Notes: a model not told the origin generated them from the sequence alone. A DNA stretch of 64,000 bases from Cytobacillus stercorigallinarum (GCF_014836495.1 NZ_JACSQT010000010.1:1-64000); one strand, 5' to 3'; shown: positions 32,240 through 41,868, counted from the stretch's first letter. Numbers and translations: made by a program.

Positions 32240-33760
32240 ATGAAAGAGTTGGAGTTAGATACATTCATACACAATCTCCACTTTGATACAGAGAAGCTCG
32301 CTCCACCCGATTGGCAAGTCGATTGGGAAGGCGCCCCCCTTCCGTATAAATTGTACCGTGGGTTACCAGCTATTCCACTGGACGCTAATGTACCTTCAAC
32401 CCTTCATCATGATCTATTGCCAACGTTAAAGGAGATTGGGCATTTTTTATGGTATACCTATGGAATCACTCAATATGTCCGGCTCCCTCATGGCACTCAA
32501 TCATTGCGGAGATTTGTTCCCTCCGGTGGCGCACTTTATCCGAATGAAATATATGTATATATGAAACTCGAAGATGCCAAAACAGGCATCTATCATTATG
32601 ATGTGGCTCATCACCGCCTCATTTTGTTGCGAGAGGGAAATTTTGATGCATTCGTTTCTAAAAGTTTAGGCACAGTGATTGAAGATTGTTTTTGCACTGT
32701 TTTTATTACAGCTTTCTTTTGGAAAAATTTTTATAAATACAATCATTTTTCCTATCGATTACAGGGACTAGATACAGGGGTACTCATTGGACAATTATTA
32801 GAAGTAGCATCTCAATTAAATTATAAGACGAAGGTATGTTATCAATTTCTAGACCGAGCAATGAATCATTTACTAGGTTTATCTGAGGAAGACGAAAGTG
32901 TGTACGCAGTTATTCCGATATCAACTGAAGCCATTGTCCAAACGATTAAAGAAAATGTGTCCTCTCATACATTGTGCGCAGAAATAGCGCAATTAGATCA
33001 GTTGCCTCATAATCTGTCAAAGACCATGGACTATCCGTTACTCAGAAAGCTCAATGAAGCGGCCATGTTTGAATCAACAAAGTCTTTTAGAAAGGTAAAG
33101 AGCGATGGTGAGACCTTCACTTCTGGTACTGAAATAACCTTGCCTCATACACAAAACTTTTCATATGAATTCTCATCGATTTGTAAGAAGCGGTATTCTC
33201 CAGACGCAGATTTTATCATGGAGAAAATAAGGAAGACGACTCTAGCAACCTTGTTAAAAGAGACATGTTCATTCTCTTATCATCACGACCTTGATGATAC
33301 AGATGGCCATGTTACTGCACGCTTAGCTTTTTACGGTAGCTTCTATAATGTGGAGGGTATAGCGAATGGGGCTTATGCTTATGACAATGAAAATCATGTG
33401 CTTCGTCTAATTAAAGAAGGGGATTATCGCCCGTTATTACAATCGGGTTTAGTTATGCCTAATGTTAATTTGTATCAAGTGCCGCTTTGTATGCATGTAG
33501 TAGGAGATCAAAGCCATTACAGAGAGTCATTAGGTTACCGAGGATACCGTATTCAACAGATGGAAGCAGGCATACTCACACAACGACTCCTCTTGCATGC
33601 GTCTGCTTTAGATTTGGGAGGGCATCCACTGCTGGGCTATTCTGCCAGTCAATGCGACCAACTCTATGAACTCGCTTCTAAAGGGAAAACGAGCTTAATT
33701 CAACTCCCGATTGGCAAGCACCGTCCTCGTGCTTGGTTGAAAGGAGGATTAAGAAGCTGA
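32240..33760 (+). CDS. SagB-type TOMM dehydrogenase, two-domain
   Basis: The 506-residue flavoprotein would oxidise thiazolines to thiazoles with FMN. The N-terminal nitroreductase-like half has the SagB signature R-R-F-V-P-S-G-G-A-L-Y-P-N-E (~94-107). A second related half begins near 310, with R-L-A-F-Y-G-S-F-Y-N-V-E-G-I-A-N-G-A-Y-A-Y (~358-378). TTG 32249 is an alternative start with better spacing from AGGAGG. It is the last maturation gene; a hairpin follows at 33815. Confidence 0.9.
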   Translation: MKELELDTFIHNLHFDTEKLAPPDWQVDWEGAPLPYKLYRGLPAIPLDANVPSTLHHDLLPTLKEIGHFLWYTYGITQYVRLPHGTQSLRRFVPSGGALYPNEIYVYMKLEDAKTGIYHYDVAHHRLILLREGNFDAFVSKSLGTVIEDCFCTVFITAFFWKNFYKYNHFSYRLQGLDTGVLIGQLLEVASQLNYKTKVCYQFLDRAMNHLLGLSEEDESVYAVIPISTEAIVQTIKENVSSHTLCAEIAQLDQLPHNLSKTMDYPLLRKLNEAAMFESTKSFRKVKSDGETFTSGTEITLPHTQNFSYEFSSICKKRYSPDADFIMEKIRKTTLATLLKETCSFSYHHDLDDTDGHVTARLAFYGSFYNVEGIANGAYAYDNENHVLRLIKEGDYRPLLQSGLVMPNVNLYQVPLCMHVVGDQSHYRESLGYRGYRIQQMEAGILTQRLLLHASALDLGGHPLLGYSASQCDQLYELASKGKTSLIQLPIGKHRPRAWLKGGLRS

Positions 33761-33814
33761 GTGTTATGTTGATGTCGTTCTATCATTAAGAGTGTAGTAC
33801 CCGGTCATGAAAAC

Positions 33815-33845
33815 AAGCCTTCTAACCCAACTTAGAAGGCTTATT
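33815..33845 (+). terminator. Hairpin after the TOMM maturation operon
   Basis: A 10-bp stem (AGCCTTCTAA 33816-33825 with TTAGAAGGCT 33832-33841) has a 6-base loop; the following T-run is weak. Confidence 0.65.
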
Positions 33846-33939
33846 AGGTTGCTTTAAATATCTCTCTTGCCTTAATACCTTCACTTTTTTACACAACCAT
33901 CTAAATTTACATAAGGAAGTTTTTTCTTTTTAAAAAAGC

Positions 33940-33970
33940 TTGCATCTAACGTTACGTTATTTCTTATGAT
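33940..33970 (+). promoter_or_regulatory. MFS gene promoter with 19-bp spacer and dyad
   Basis: TTGCAT (33940-33945) and TATGAT (33965-33970) are 19 bp apart. Inside the spacer, TAACG-TTA-CGTTA (33948-33960) is a perfect 5-bp inverted repeat. Overlong spacers with a central dyad are typical of MerR-activated promoters; no MerR gene is adjacent, so this is inferred. Confidence 0.45.
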
Positions 33971-34004
33971 TGGGTGTAGAAAGAGTGAGAGAGGCAGGGT
34001 ATGA

Positions 34005-35225
34005 ATGAATCAACGATATTCTTTAATGAGGAACAAACCATTTCTTTTCTTATTTTTAGGTAGCTTTTTGGCGATTATTGGATTTAGTATGTTTTTTATG
34101 ACAACCACTTGGTTTGTTATTTCAGATGTAGGATCTGCAAGTTCACTAGGCATGATACTTATTGCTATTACTGTACCTAGAGTAGTCATGATGGCATTTG
34201 GTGGGGTACTTGCTGATAAATATAAGAAGACAACCATTATGTTTACTACGAGTGCCATTCAAGGAGCTTTACTCGTGCTCATTTTTTTACTAAACAATGC
34301 CGGTCAACTAACATTTGTTTATTTGCTTATTTTGGGATTCTTTTTTGGAACGCTAGATGCTTTTTCAGGACCAGCTGGCACATCGCTAATTCCCAAGTTA
34401 GTACAAGTGAACCAAATCAAACAAGCGAACGCGATCATTCAGGGTTTAGGTCAAATTGGTTTTATTGTGGGACCGATTATATCTGGAAGTATTATGGAGT
34501 TCGCTGGCGTGACAACAGGTTATTTAGTCTCAGCTATTATTGTTCTTTTGTCTGCTTTCTTTATGTTTCCACCTTTCTTAAAAGAAGGTCCAGTAGACAA
34601 TACAATCAAACAAACACCGCTGAAAGATTTAATCGAAGGGTTTTCATACGTCAAAGCGAGCAAATTTTTAATCACAGGTATTCTTATTTTAATCACATTG
34701 AATTTCTTTGCATTTGGGGCGATTTCTATTGCTATTCCAATTTTAGTAGAGACGTATGGAGGGTCACCGATACATCTTAGTTACATTGAATCAGCATTAG
34801 GTGTGGGAATGCTAGTTAGTACTGCTATTATCGGTATGGTTAAAATACGCCGTAGGGGGCTCACCTCGATTCTTGGTCTAATGGCAACACTAATCGTTGC
34901 GATCGCATTTAGCCAAATCCCCAATTTGTATATATTGATCGCTTTAGCTTTCTTTATAGGATTTACGATGACATTTGTGTCTATTCCATTCTTCACTTCA
35001 GCACAAGAAGATACAGACCCAAGGATTATGGGGAGAGTGATGAGTATTGTCTTCTTAGCGATGAACGGCTTTGACCCGTTGGCTTATGCTACTGTCACAT
35101 TACTCGTCTCCAGGGGGATTGATATCCAATTAGTCATTTTGTCCTTTGCTATTATTGGCTTAATCATTGCTCTAGTCACTTTATGGAAAGGAAAGACTTA
35201 TAGAAATTACGAGTCAACTCATTAA
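34005..35225 (+). CDS. MFS efflux transporter
   Basis: The 406-residue membrane protein has about 12 hydrophobic helices and the loop 2-3 motif G-G-V-L-A-D-K-Y-K-K (~67-76) of the major facilitator superfamily. It resembles the DHA3/macrolide-efflux branch. The substrate is unknown. Its place 245 bp after the SagB gene, with a distinct promoter, makes export of or self-protection against the TOMM product a reasonable guess. ATG 34005 follows GAGGCAGGG; an overlapping out-of-frame ATG at 34001 is rejected. Confidence 0.85.
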   Translation: MNQRYSLMRNKPFLFLFLGSFLAIIGFSMFFMTTTWFVISDVGSASSLGMILIAITVPRVVMMAFGGVLADKYKKTTIMFTTSAIQGALLVLIFLLNNAGQLTFVYLLILGFFFGTLDAFSGPAGTSLIPKLVQVNQIKQANAIIQGLGQIGFIVGPIISGSIMEFAGVTTGYLVSAIIVLLSAFFMFPPFLKEGPVDNTIKQTPLKDLIEGFSYVKASKFLITGILILITLNFFAFGAISIAIPILVETYGGSPIHLSYIESALGVGMLVSTAIIGMVKIRRRGLTSILGLMATLIVAIAFSQIPNLYILIALAFFIGFTMTFVSIPFFTSAQEDTDPRIMGRVMSIVFLAMNGFDPLAYATVTLLVSRGIDIQLVILSFAIIGLIIALVTLWKGKTYRNYESTH

Positions 35226-35469
35226 TATATTTAAAACGAGAGACCACTAGCATCCTATTATGCATCAACGAAGTAGATTCATTGGAAAAAAATCAATTTA
35301 ATAGCAACTTTATTATTTTTCTAAATAGTCTTAGTAGAATCGTTGCTGAATTTTCTCTAATTATGGTAGTATAATAATTGTTAGAGGGTTAATCTTTTCA
35401 CAGTCTGAAATGTGCCAATTGTAGCAACATTTCAAAATGACTGATGTGAACTTATAGGAGGATGAAAAA

Positions 35470-37017
35470 ATGGTACAATCTTATAAGCATGAGCCATTTA
35501 CTGATTTTAGCGTTGAGCAAAACCGTGAAGGGTATTTAAAAGGTTTAGAAACGGTTAAAGGTTATTTAGGTCAAGATTATGATTTATTAATCGATGGAGA
35601 ACGTATCTCTACTGAAGATAAAATCGTTTCTGTAAACCCAGCGAATAAAGAAGAAATCATTGGTCGCGTATCAAAAGCGAACCAAGAGCTAGCTGAAAAA
35701 GCGATGCAAGCTGCAGTGAAAGCTTTCCAATCATGGAGAAAAGTGAAGCCAGAAACACGTGCAGATGTGTTATTTAAAGCAGCAGCAATCATTCGTAGAC
35801 GTAAACATGAATTCTCTGCCTTATTAACAAAAGAAGCAGGGAAGCCATGGAATGAAGCAGATGCTGATACAGCTGAAGCGATTGATTTCTTAGAGTATTA
35901 CGCGCGTCAAATGCTTGCAATTAAAGATGGTGTGCCTGTTAACAGTCGTCCAAATGAATTTAATCGTTATGATTATATTCCTCTTGGCGTTGGTATCATC
36001 ATTTCTCCTTGGAACTTCCCATTAGCGATTATGGCAGGTACAACTGTTGCTGCTATTGTTGCAGGGAACACCGTTCTATTAAAACCCGCTTCTACAACGC
36101 CAATTGTGGCTGCGAAATTCGTAGAAGTTATGGAAGAAGCCGGTCTACCAAAAGGTGTACTGAATTTTGTACCAGGAAGTGGAGCAGAAGTAGGTGACTA
36201 TTTAGTAGATCACAAAGATACTCGTTTTGTATCATTCACAGGATCTCGTGATGTTGGTCTTCGTATTAACGAACGAGCTTCAAAATTAAATGATGGTCAA
36301 ATCTGGATTAAACGTGTCATTGCTGAAATGGGCGGTAAAGATACTATTGTTGTAGATAAAGAAGCAGATTTAGAACTTGCTGCTCAATCCATTGTAGCTT
36401 CAGCATTCGGTTTCTCTGGTCAAAAATGTTCTGCATGTTCACGTGCAGTCATCGTTGAAGATGTTTATGACCAAGTGTTAAACCGTGTAATTGAAATTAC
36501 AAAAGAGAAACAAGCTGGTAATCCGGAAGACACAAGCAACTTTACAGGACCGGTAATTGACCAAGCTGCGTTTGATAAAATTATGGGTTATATTGAAATC
36601 GGTAAACAAGAAGGAAGATTAGTAGCTGGTGGAGAAGGCGATGACTCTAAAGGTTATTTCATTCAACCAACAGTATTCGCTGACCTTGATCCAGAAGCTC
36701 GTCTTATGAAAGAAGAAATCTTCGGCCCAGTGGTTGGTTTCACAAAAGCAAAAGACTTCGACCATGCAATTGAAGTGGCAAACAACACGGAGTATGGTTT
36801 AACGGGTGCTGTGATTACAACCAACCGTGAACATATCCAAAAAGCACGTGAAGATTTCCATGTCGGAAACCTTTACTTCAACCGTGGTTGTACAGGGGCG
36901 ATTGTCGGTTACCAACCATTTGGAGGATTCAATATGTCAGGAACAGACTCAAAAGCGGGTGGCCCTGACTACATCATGCTACACATGCAAGCCAAAACAA
37001 CATCTGAAATGTATTAA
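35470..37017 (+). CDS. rocA: L-glutamate gamma-semialdehyde dehydrogenase RocA
   Basis: The 515-residue aldehyde dehydrogenase oxidises pyrroline-5-carboxylate/glutamate semialdehyde to glutamate using NAD, ending proline and arginine catabolism. The general base E286 lies in A-E-M-G-G-K-D, the nucleophile C320 in [10 protein letters not shown], and S-P-W-N-F-P-L with F-T-G-S-R marks NAD binding. ATG follows ATAGGAGGATG. Neither a RocR/SigL -24/-12 promoter nor a partner putB gene is seen nearby; TATAAT at 35370-35375 may be its -10. A terminator follows. Confidence 0.95.
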   Translation: MVQSYKHEPFTDFSVEQNREGYLKGLETVKGYLGQDYDLLIDGERISTEDKIVSVNPANKEEIIGRVSKANQELAEKAMQAAVKAFQSWRKVKPETRADVLFKAAAIIRRRKHEFSALLTKEAGKPWNEADADTAEAIDFLEYYARQMLAIKDGVPVNSRPNEFNRYDYIPLGVGIIISPWNFPLAIMAGTTVAAIVAGNTVLLKPASTTPIVAAKFVEVMEEAGLPKGVLNFVPGSGAEVGDYLVDHKDTRFVSFTGSRDVGLRINERASKLNDGQIWIKRVIAEMGGKDTIVVDKEADLELAAQSIVASAFGFSGQKCSACSRAVIVEDVYDQVLNRVIEITKEKQAGNPEDTSNFTGPVIDQAAFDKIMGYIEIGKQEGRLVAGGEGDDSKGYFIQPTVFADLDPEARLMKEEIFGPVVGFTKAKDFDHAIEVANNTEYGLTGAVITTNREHIQKAREDFHVGNLYFNRGCTGAIVGYQPFGGFNMSGTDSKAGGPDYIMLHMQAKTTSEMY

Positions 37018-37026
37018 TCTATTCAA

Positions 37027-37063
37027 AAGGTGCTCACCAAAATACGGTGAGTGCCTTTTTTTC
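37027..37063 (+). terminator. rocA terminator
   Basis: An 11-bp stem (AGGTGCTCACC with GGTGAGTGCCT, 37028-37056) includes G-T pairs and is followed by a T-run. Confidence 0.9.
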
Positions 37064-37152
37064 TACATACTTTACTGAAACTACTGACGAAAAGTTGGGA
37101 GTAGTAGTCAGTGGAATGACAAACATGACTTGGGGATATTTAGCAGATTATT

Positions 37153-37350
37153 GCTGAAATCTGGTTAGATAGATAGTATAAAAGAGTTTGTGCGCAATTT
37201 TGTAGGAAACCGGGAAGATAGTGGAGCAAGTTGAGTTAGTGCATGCAACTCAGTAAGAAAACAGAAAGATAGCGAAGCAAAGAGAGTTTGTGCGTGCAAC
37301 TTAGTAGGAAACTGGAAAGATAGCGTAGCAAACCGAGTTAGTGTGTGCAA
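37153..37350. repeat. Second, decayed 51-bp repeat array
   Basis: Units of 49, 51 and 51 bp start at 37186, 37235 and 37286 (GTT-A/T-GTGC-like starts). They are flanked by a decayed unit before 37186 and a partial one from 37337. The upstream unit shares TGAAATCTGGTT with the first unit of the 18953-19564 array, and the AGGAAA-to-AACCG spacing matches. It may be a diverged relative of that array. No coding role is apparent. Confidence 0.75.
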
Positions 37351-37704
37351 ATTTTTAAAGCAGAAGAGGTTCGCTTCGCTCCCCCAAAAGACTCCCCCAC
37401 AGTTAGAAGAGCCTAAACCTCAAAACGCCCCCGTCTAAACAAATAAAAGTTTTCTAGTTTGTAATTTTGAATGTTTTTCAATCTGTATTATAACAATTTC
37501 AAATTATATCCCCTTTAAAAACATTGATATATCAAGGTTTTTATCACTAATGTCGATATTTGTCGAAAATAATATCAGATAATTTTGAATAAAACAGTTC
37601 CAATAATGGATTATCTGTTATATAATACAAATTGTTAAGAGTTTATTGTAATACAACAATAAAGACGGGTTTTTATTTAAATGATTAAAGGGAGGATTTA
37701 ACAG
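37351..37704 (+). promoter_or_regulatory. aceA upstream region with candidate promoter
   Basis: This gap begins with a short GC-rich CCCCC-containing stretch and then becomes very AT-rich. TATAAT at 37621-37626 with weak TTCCAA at 37598-37603 (17-bp spacer) is the best promoter candidate. I see no gene and no confident catabolite-control site. Confidence 0.4.
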
Positions 37705-39000
37705 ATGACGAATGAAAGAGTTAAACAATTACAAGAGGCTTGGGCAAATGACTCACGTTGGATGGGGATTGAAAGGCCTTATTCTGCAGAAGAGGTTATT
37801 AAACTAAGAGGATCAATTGATATCGAATATACGCTTGCTCGTAGAGGGGCTGAGAAGTTATGGAAGCTCGTTAATGAGGAAGATTTCATAAATGCTTTAG
37901 GTGCATTAACAGGTAATCAGGCGGTACAACAAGTAAAAGCGGGGTTAAAAGCGATTTATTTAAGCGGGTGGCAAGTGGCTGCTGATGCGAACCTTTCTGG
38001 ACAAATGTACCCGGACCAAAGTTTATATCCAGCGAATAGTGTACCAAATGTAGTGAAACGTATTAATCAAGCGTTACAAAGAGCGGATCAAATTCACCAT
38101 ATGGAACAAGATGAATCAATTGATTGGTTTGCCCCAATTGTAGCGGATGCAGAGGCTGGTTTTGGTGGACAGTTGAATGTGTATGAACTCATGAAAGGCA
38201 TGATTGAGTCAGGTGCAGCTGGGGTCCATTTTGAAGATCAATTATCTTCGGAGAAAAAATGTGGACACCTTGGAGGAAAAGTATTACTTCCTACGCAAAC
38301 GGCTGTGAAAAACTTAATATCTGCTAGATTAGCAGCAGACGTGATGGGTGTACCAACACTAGTTATTGCAAGAACCGATGCGAATGCCGCTGATTTAATT
38401 ACTAGTGATGTTGATCCTTATGATGGCGCCTTTATTACTGGTGAGAGAACACCTGAAGGGTTTTACCGGACAAAAGCAGGTTTAGATCAAGCGATTGCCA
38501 GAGGACTTGCTTATGCACCATATGCTGATCTTATCTGGTGCGAAACATCAGAGCCAAGCTTAGAAGAAGCAAAAGCATTTGCAGATGCTATTCACGAGAA
38601 GTTCCCTGGTAAACTACTAGCGTACAACTGCTCACCTTCATTTAACTGGAAGAAGAAATTGGATGAAGAAACGATTGCTAAATTCCAAGTTGAGTTAGGT
38701 AAAATGGGTTACAAATTCCAATTCGTGACACTAGCTGGTTTCCACTCATTAAATCACAGCATGTTTGAACTTGCTCTAGGTTATAAGGAGCGTGGAATGG
38801 CAGCTTACTCTGAACTTCAACAACGCGAATTTGCTAGTGAAGCAGATGGTTACACGGCAACAAGACATCAACGTGAAGTAGGAACAGGTTATTTCGACCA
38901 AGTTTCCATGACGATTACAGGTGGTACATCATCAACAACCGCACTAAAAGGATCAACCGAAGAAGAACAGTTTACGAAGGATGAAGAAGTTCAAGTTTAA
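37705..39000 (+). CDS. aceA: Isocitrate lyase
   Basis: The 431-residue enzyme splits isocitrate into glyoxylate and succinate, the first step of the glyoxylate bypass. The catalytic K-K-C-G-H motif (184-188, Cys186) and the W-C-E-T-S and N-C-S-P-S-F-N-W segments are intact. ATG follows GGGAGGATT. No malate synthase gene is adjacent, unlike the aceBA arrangement of some Bacillus species. B. subtilis lacks this gene, so it belongs to the accessory part. Confidence 0.96.
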   Translation: MTNERVKQLQEAWANDSRWMGIERPYSAEEVIKLRGSIDIEYTLARRGAEKLWKLVNEEDFINALGALTGNQAVQQVKAGLKAIYLSGWQVAADANLSGQMYPDQSLYPANSVPNVVKRINQALQRADQIHHMEQDESIDWFAPIVADAEAGFGGQLNVYELMKGMIESGAAGVHFEDQLSSEKKCGHLGGKVLLPTQTAVKNLISARLAADVMGVPTLVIARTDANAADLITSDVDPYDGAFITGERTPEGFYRTKAGLDQAIARGLAYAPYADLIWCETSEPSLEEAKAFADAIHEKFPGKLLAYNCSPSFNWKKKLDEETIAKFQVELGKMGYKFQFVTLAGFHSLNHSMFELALGYKERGMAAYSELQQREFASEADGYTATRHQREVGTGYFDQVSMTITGGTSSTTALKGSTEEEQFTKDEEVQV

Positions 39001-39035
39001 TTTTTTGTATTGCCCTAATAATAACTCCAATTCTT

Positions 39036-39069
39036 GCCTCCCTATTATAGATGGGGAGGTCTTTTTTGT
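39036..39069 (+). terminator. aceA terminator
   Basis: CCTCCC (39037-39042) pairs with GGGAGG (39054-39059), followed by TCTTTTTT. Confidence 0.85.
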
Positions 39070-39467
39070 GTAGAGGAGAAGACGGGAGGTAATATAAATG
39101 CTCAGTAGTGACTTAAATAAATCTGAAAACATTTGAAGAATATTTATCTTCCATATTTTTATGAAGCGGTGGGCATGATAGCCTTTAATGGCGTACTAGG
39201 TCTTAAAGAAGGTACGCTTTTTCGACTGACTAGTCGTGCTCGTTGAAGCTAAGGTAAGCAAAAAACATCGTAATAACATTTCGCAAAAAGTGTTTGCAGC
39301 CGCTCTACTGCTGAAAAGTGAATAAATACTATGTCCACTAATCACCTTTTGCCCAAATTTTCATACGCTTAAGTGAAAGAGTTGAGTTCAATTCAATGGG
39401 CAAGTATACTAAAACGAACATATCCATTAATCAAACGTTTGATTGATGAGGTGGAGGTAAGAACGGT
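39070..39467. other. Intergenic gap with small hairpin and palindrome
   Basis: A GCGTAC/GTACGC hairpin (39191-39217) with five following T residues looks like a small terminator. ATCAAACGTTTGAT (39430-39443) is a perfect 14-bp palindrome close to the yueI start and may be an operator. A good ribosome site near 39090 leads only to a 12-codon frame. No gene is recognised. Confidence 0.5.
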
Positions 39468-39908
39468 ATGGCTGAGAAGGTTGACGATTATATCACACAA
39501 GGAATATACGGAAAAAAAGAAACGAAGCCGGATGAACGTAGAAAATTTCTGGGTACATTGAGAGAAAGAACCGTTATTGCTTTGACACAGGCCCAAGTAA
39601 GGAAACCAGGTATCATGAAAGAAGTAAAAGAAGCGATGACGAAAAATAAACAGGCACGCGTATATTTAAATGGTCATATTGCGTATCGTGACATTTCAAA
39701 ATATGCCAAATTAGCGTCTGAACAACAGATGTCATTTACCATTGTCACGAACAAAGACTACAACTCAGACCTTGGTCTTGTCCTCGCATATGATTATGCC
39801 ATTGATCAAGATGACATTTATGTGCAAGAACAAAGTAAGGTTTATAAAGAAGCGAATCAAACTGAGGCTGGATTTAAACAGTGGATGAAGAAATTATTTA
39901 GAAAATAA
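39468..39908 (+). CDS. yueI: YueI family protein (DUF1694)
   Basis: The 146-residue protein shows the family pattern: D-x-Y-I-x-Q-G-I-Y-G near the start, then K-P-D-E-R-R-K-F-L-G-T-L-R-E-R (~21-35), a central V-Y-L-N-G-H-I segment and a T-N-K-D-Y region. The function is unknown. ATG follows GAGGTGGAGG. The gene stands alone between two terminator-like hairpins. Confidence 0.85.
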   Translation: MAEKVDDYITQGIYGKKETKPDERRKFLGTLRERTVIALTQAQVRKPGIMKEVKEAMTKNKQARVYLNGHIAYRDISKYAKLASEQQMSFTIVTNKDYNSDLGLVLAYDYAIDQDDIYVQEQSKVYKEANQTEAGFKQWMKKLFRK

Positions 39909-39913
39909 AGGGA

Positions 39914-39941
39914 GAAAGGTCGTGCGATAACGGCCTTTTTC
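39914..39941 (+). terminator. yueI terminator
   Basis: AAAGGTCGT (39915-39923) pairs with ACGGCCTTT (39930-39938) with a G-T pair, followed by T residues. Confidence 0.85.
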
Positions 39942-40180
39942 TAATTCAACTTTGTTGAAAAGAGTGAAACTTTATTTGGGTCTTATCATTGCCACTTACA
40001 GGTATGGCTGGGGAACGAGTGACATTTCTCATTTAGCGATTGGGGATGCTGTTAGTCAAAAAACGAATGTAATATTATATATCCGTTAATCGTTTTATTA
40101 TTTTTTAAAAAAATAAAAACTAATAAATTTCTTCATGATAACCAGAAAAATTAGTTTGCGAAAGGATAAATAAGCTTTTT

Positions 40181-40933
40181 CTACATAATTGAATCTGACT
40201 TATTTAAACGCCTATACGTTACCCTCTTATCAAAAAGGTGACAATTATTTGTATTAAAAATTTTCTGCATCGGAAGGTTTTTTTGTCCAGTTGCGCCAAT
40301 ATAATGCTTTGCTCCAATTTGCTTAAGGTATTCTAGGGATTGTCTATGGATTAAAGATCCATGACCTTTTCCCCTATACTCTGGAATGAACCCAAAATAA
40401 AAAAGTCGTCCTTCATCCACTGTACCTTGTTCAATATGGGGCATGGTGACGCCGATTGGATCATTTTCTTTAAACACAATTAAACAACTTTTTGCATAAT
40501 GATCCCCAATCTCAGATTTCATCCCCTCAAATTCTTGATCTATTGTTGTTTGGGAAGGTGCGTTTAGCGATAAGGCCATGGATTTTTGCCATACCTCTTT
40601 AAATAAACCCTCGCTCGTATGCTCAAGTGATTTTAATGTAAATGACGAATGATCATTAAAATCATGGATACTTGTTAAATCCAGATGATAAAAATACTGA
40701 ACTTCGTGTTGAACAAATTTTAAGTCCTTAAGATATTTAATATAACTTGAATTTAAAGATTCCTGTTGATTTAAAACAACGGATACTGATTTGATATTTT
40801 CATTTGAAACAGTTTTCATTGTCTCGGCTAATAGTGTTTTAAAATCTTCGGTCCCTTTCAAATCTCCTATTTCCTCTATTATTAAGTAGTATGGGGATCC
40901 ATTTATTACTTTACTATCAAACGAATATAACAT
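40181..40933 (-). CDS. GNAT family N-acetyltransferase
   Basis: The 250-residue protein has the acetyl-CoA pyrophosphate loop P-E-Y-R-G-K-G-H-G-S-L-I-H (~185-197) and a following Y-I-G-A-T strand in the C-terminal half. The N-terminal ~110 residues are not recognised and may form a second degenerate GNAT lobe. The substrate is unknown. ATG follows AAGGGAGGTAATA. It is oriented opposite to its neighbours. Confidence 0.82.
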   Translation of the reverse strand: MLYSFDSKVINGSPYYLIIEEIGDLKGTEDFKTLLAETMKTVSNENIKSVSVVLNQQESLNSSYIKYLKDLKFVQHEVQYFYHLDLTSIHDFNDHSSFTLKSLEHTSEGLFKEVWQKSMALSLNAPSQTTIDQEFEGMKSEIGDHYAKSCLIVFKENDPIGVTMPHIEQGTVDEGRLFYFGFIPEYRGKGHGSLIHRQSLEYLKQIGAKHYIGATGQKNLPMQKIFNTNNCHLFDKRVTYRRLNKSDSIM

Positions 40934-40956
40934 TCATATTACCTCCCTTACTTTTC

Positions 40957-41105
40957 TTATAGATTTAAATTTAAATACGCGCCGTTATCAAGATCATATT
41001 GTGTCATGCCAATATAGAAAAGACCAGAATTAACGTCCTTCGCAATTAAAAATTTAATATGATTTGTATAAACAACACTAGCAAACCTATTATTTATATA
41101 ATAAT
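40957..41105 (-). pseudogene. Possible truncated gene remnant
   Basis: On the minus strand an open stretch of about 48 codons has a protein-like composition (…F-L-I-A-K-D-V-N-S-G-L-F-Y-I-G-M-T…) and a stop, but no start codon or ribosome site. I do not recognise a family. It may be the 3' end of a deleted gene. Confidence 0.3.
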
Positions 41106-41216
41106 AACTACTTTAAATTATCACACATACTAGAGTTAATAGGACAAATATTTTATTGTGTTTCTTCTTCAACAAGACTCCTCCCCCTATTTTTTGTACG
41201 CTAAATTATTATTTTA

Positions 41217-41393
41217 ATGAGTGGTGTAATTTTTTTGATACTTGAGAAGGATTTACCACCTGAGAAGTATAAAGAGTATACATCTTTTATAATGGGGGTT
41301 TCTTATAAAGGCGAGGAGCTTGAGAAAGAAATTTTTGATATTGAAATGATGATTGAACACATCGAAGCCGTTCGACCGCCGGGGGAAAATTAG
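41217..41393 (+). CDS. Small unknown ORF, 58 codons
   Basis: ATG 41217 opens a 58-residue acidic frame (M-S-G-V-I-F-L-I-L-E-K-D-L-P-P-E-K-Y start, E-A-V-R-P-P-G-E-N end). Composition is protein-like, but no ribosome binding site is visible in the AT-rich upstream sequence, so it could be the tail of a decayed gene. Its position among isolated accessory genes gives no functional hint. Confidence 0.4.
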   Translation: MSGVIFLILEKDLPPEKYKEYTSFIMGVSYKGEELEKEIFDIEMMIEHIEAVRPPGEN

Positions 41394-41481
41394 ATACTGC
41401 AGAAAGTAGAGTAGGTTTTAGAAATAAGGAGACAGGCGGCAAAACGGAAATAAATTGAAATTTATTTTTGGTGGTGTAATC

Positions 41482-41868
41482 ATGAAAAGCAACAAAATCC
41501 CAAAAACAATTTTTAATATTGGAAATTTTCTACTTATCCTTATTGGAATTTGGATTTTTAGTGAAATTAGTAACAACATTTCTATAAAAGGAAGACAACC
41601 AACCGATATTGGCCATGTTGTCTTTTTTCAAGGAATTACTTATTTTGTAAAGGGTGAGGATATCAAGACTTCAGACTTTGAAGTCTTTTCGCATGAAGAT
41701 ATCATGTTTTCAAGAAAGTTTGAGGAAGTATCAATATTTGATGATAGCGGAATAAAGCTACTTGGAAAAGGAATAAAAAATGGTGATAAGGTGGCAATTT
41801 GGTATGATGTTGTTTTAGAGTCATATCCAGCTAGAATCAAATTAATCCAAATAGAGAAAAGAGATTAA
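41482..41868 (+). CDS. DUF3221-like membrane-anchored protein
   Basis: The 128-residue protein has one N-terminal hydrophobic helix (~12-30) without a lipobox. An extracytoplasmic domain follows, with a G-H-V-V-F pattern and a C-terminal W-x-x-V-L-E-S-Y-P-A-R segment, resembling DUF3221 (YobA-type) proteins. The function is unknown. ATG 41482 follows GGTGGTG; the upstream in-frame TTG at 41455 lacks a site. Confidence 0.6.
   Translation: MKSNKIPKTIFNIGNFLLILIGIWIFSEISNNISIKGRQPTDIGHVVFFQGITYFVKGEDIKTSDFEVFSHEDIMFSRKFEEVSIFDDSGIKLLGKGIKNGDKVAIWYDVVLESYPARIKLIQIEKRD

Noticed and set aside
37165..37350. Minus-strand frame across the second repeat array
   Set aside because: It arises from the 51-bp periodicity; no expression signals.
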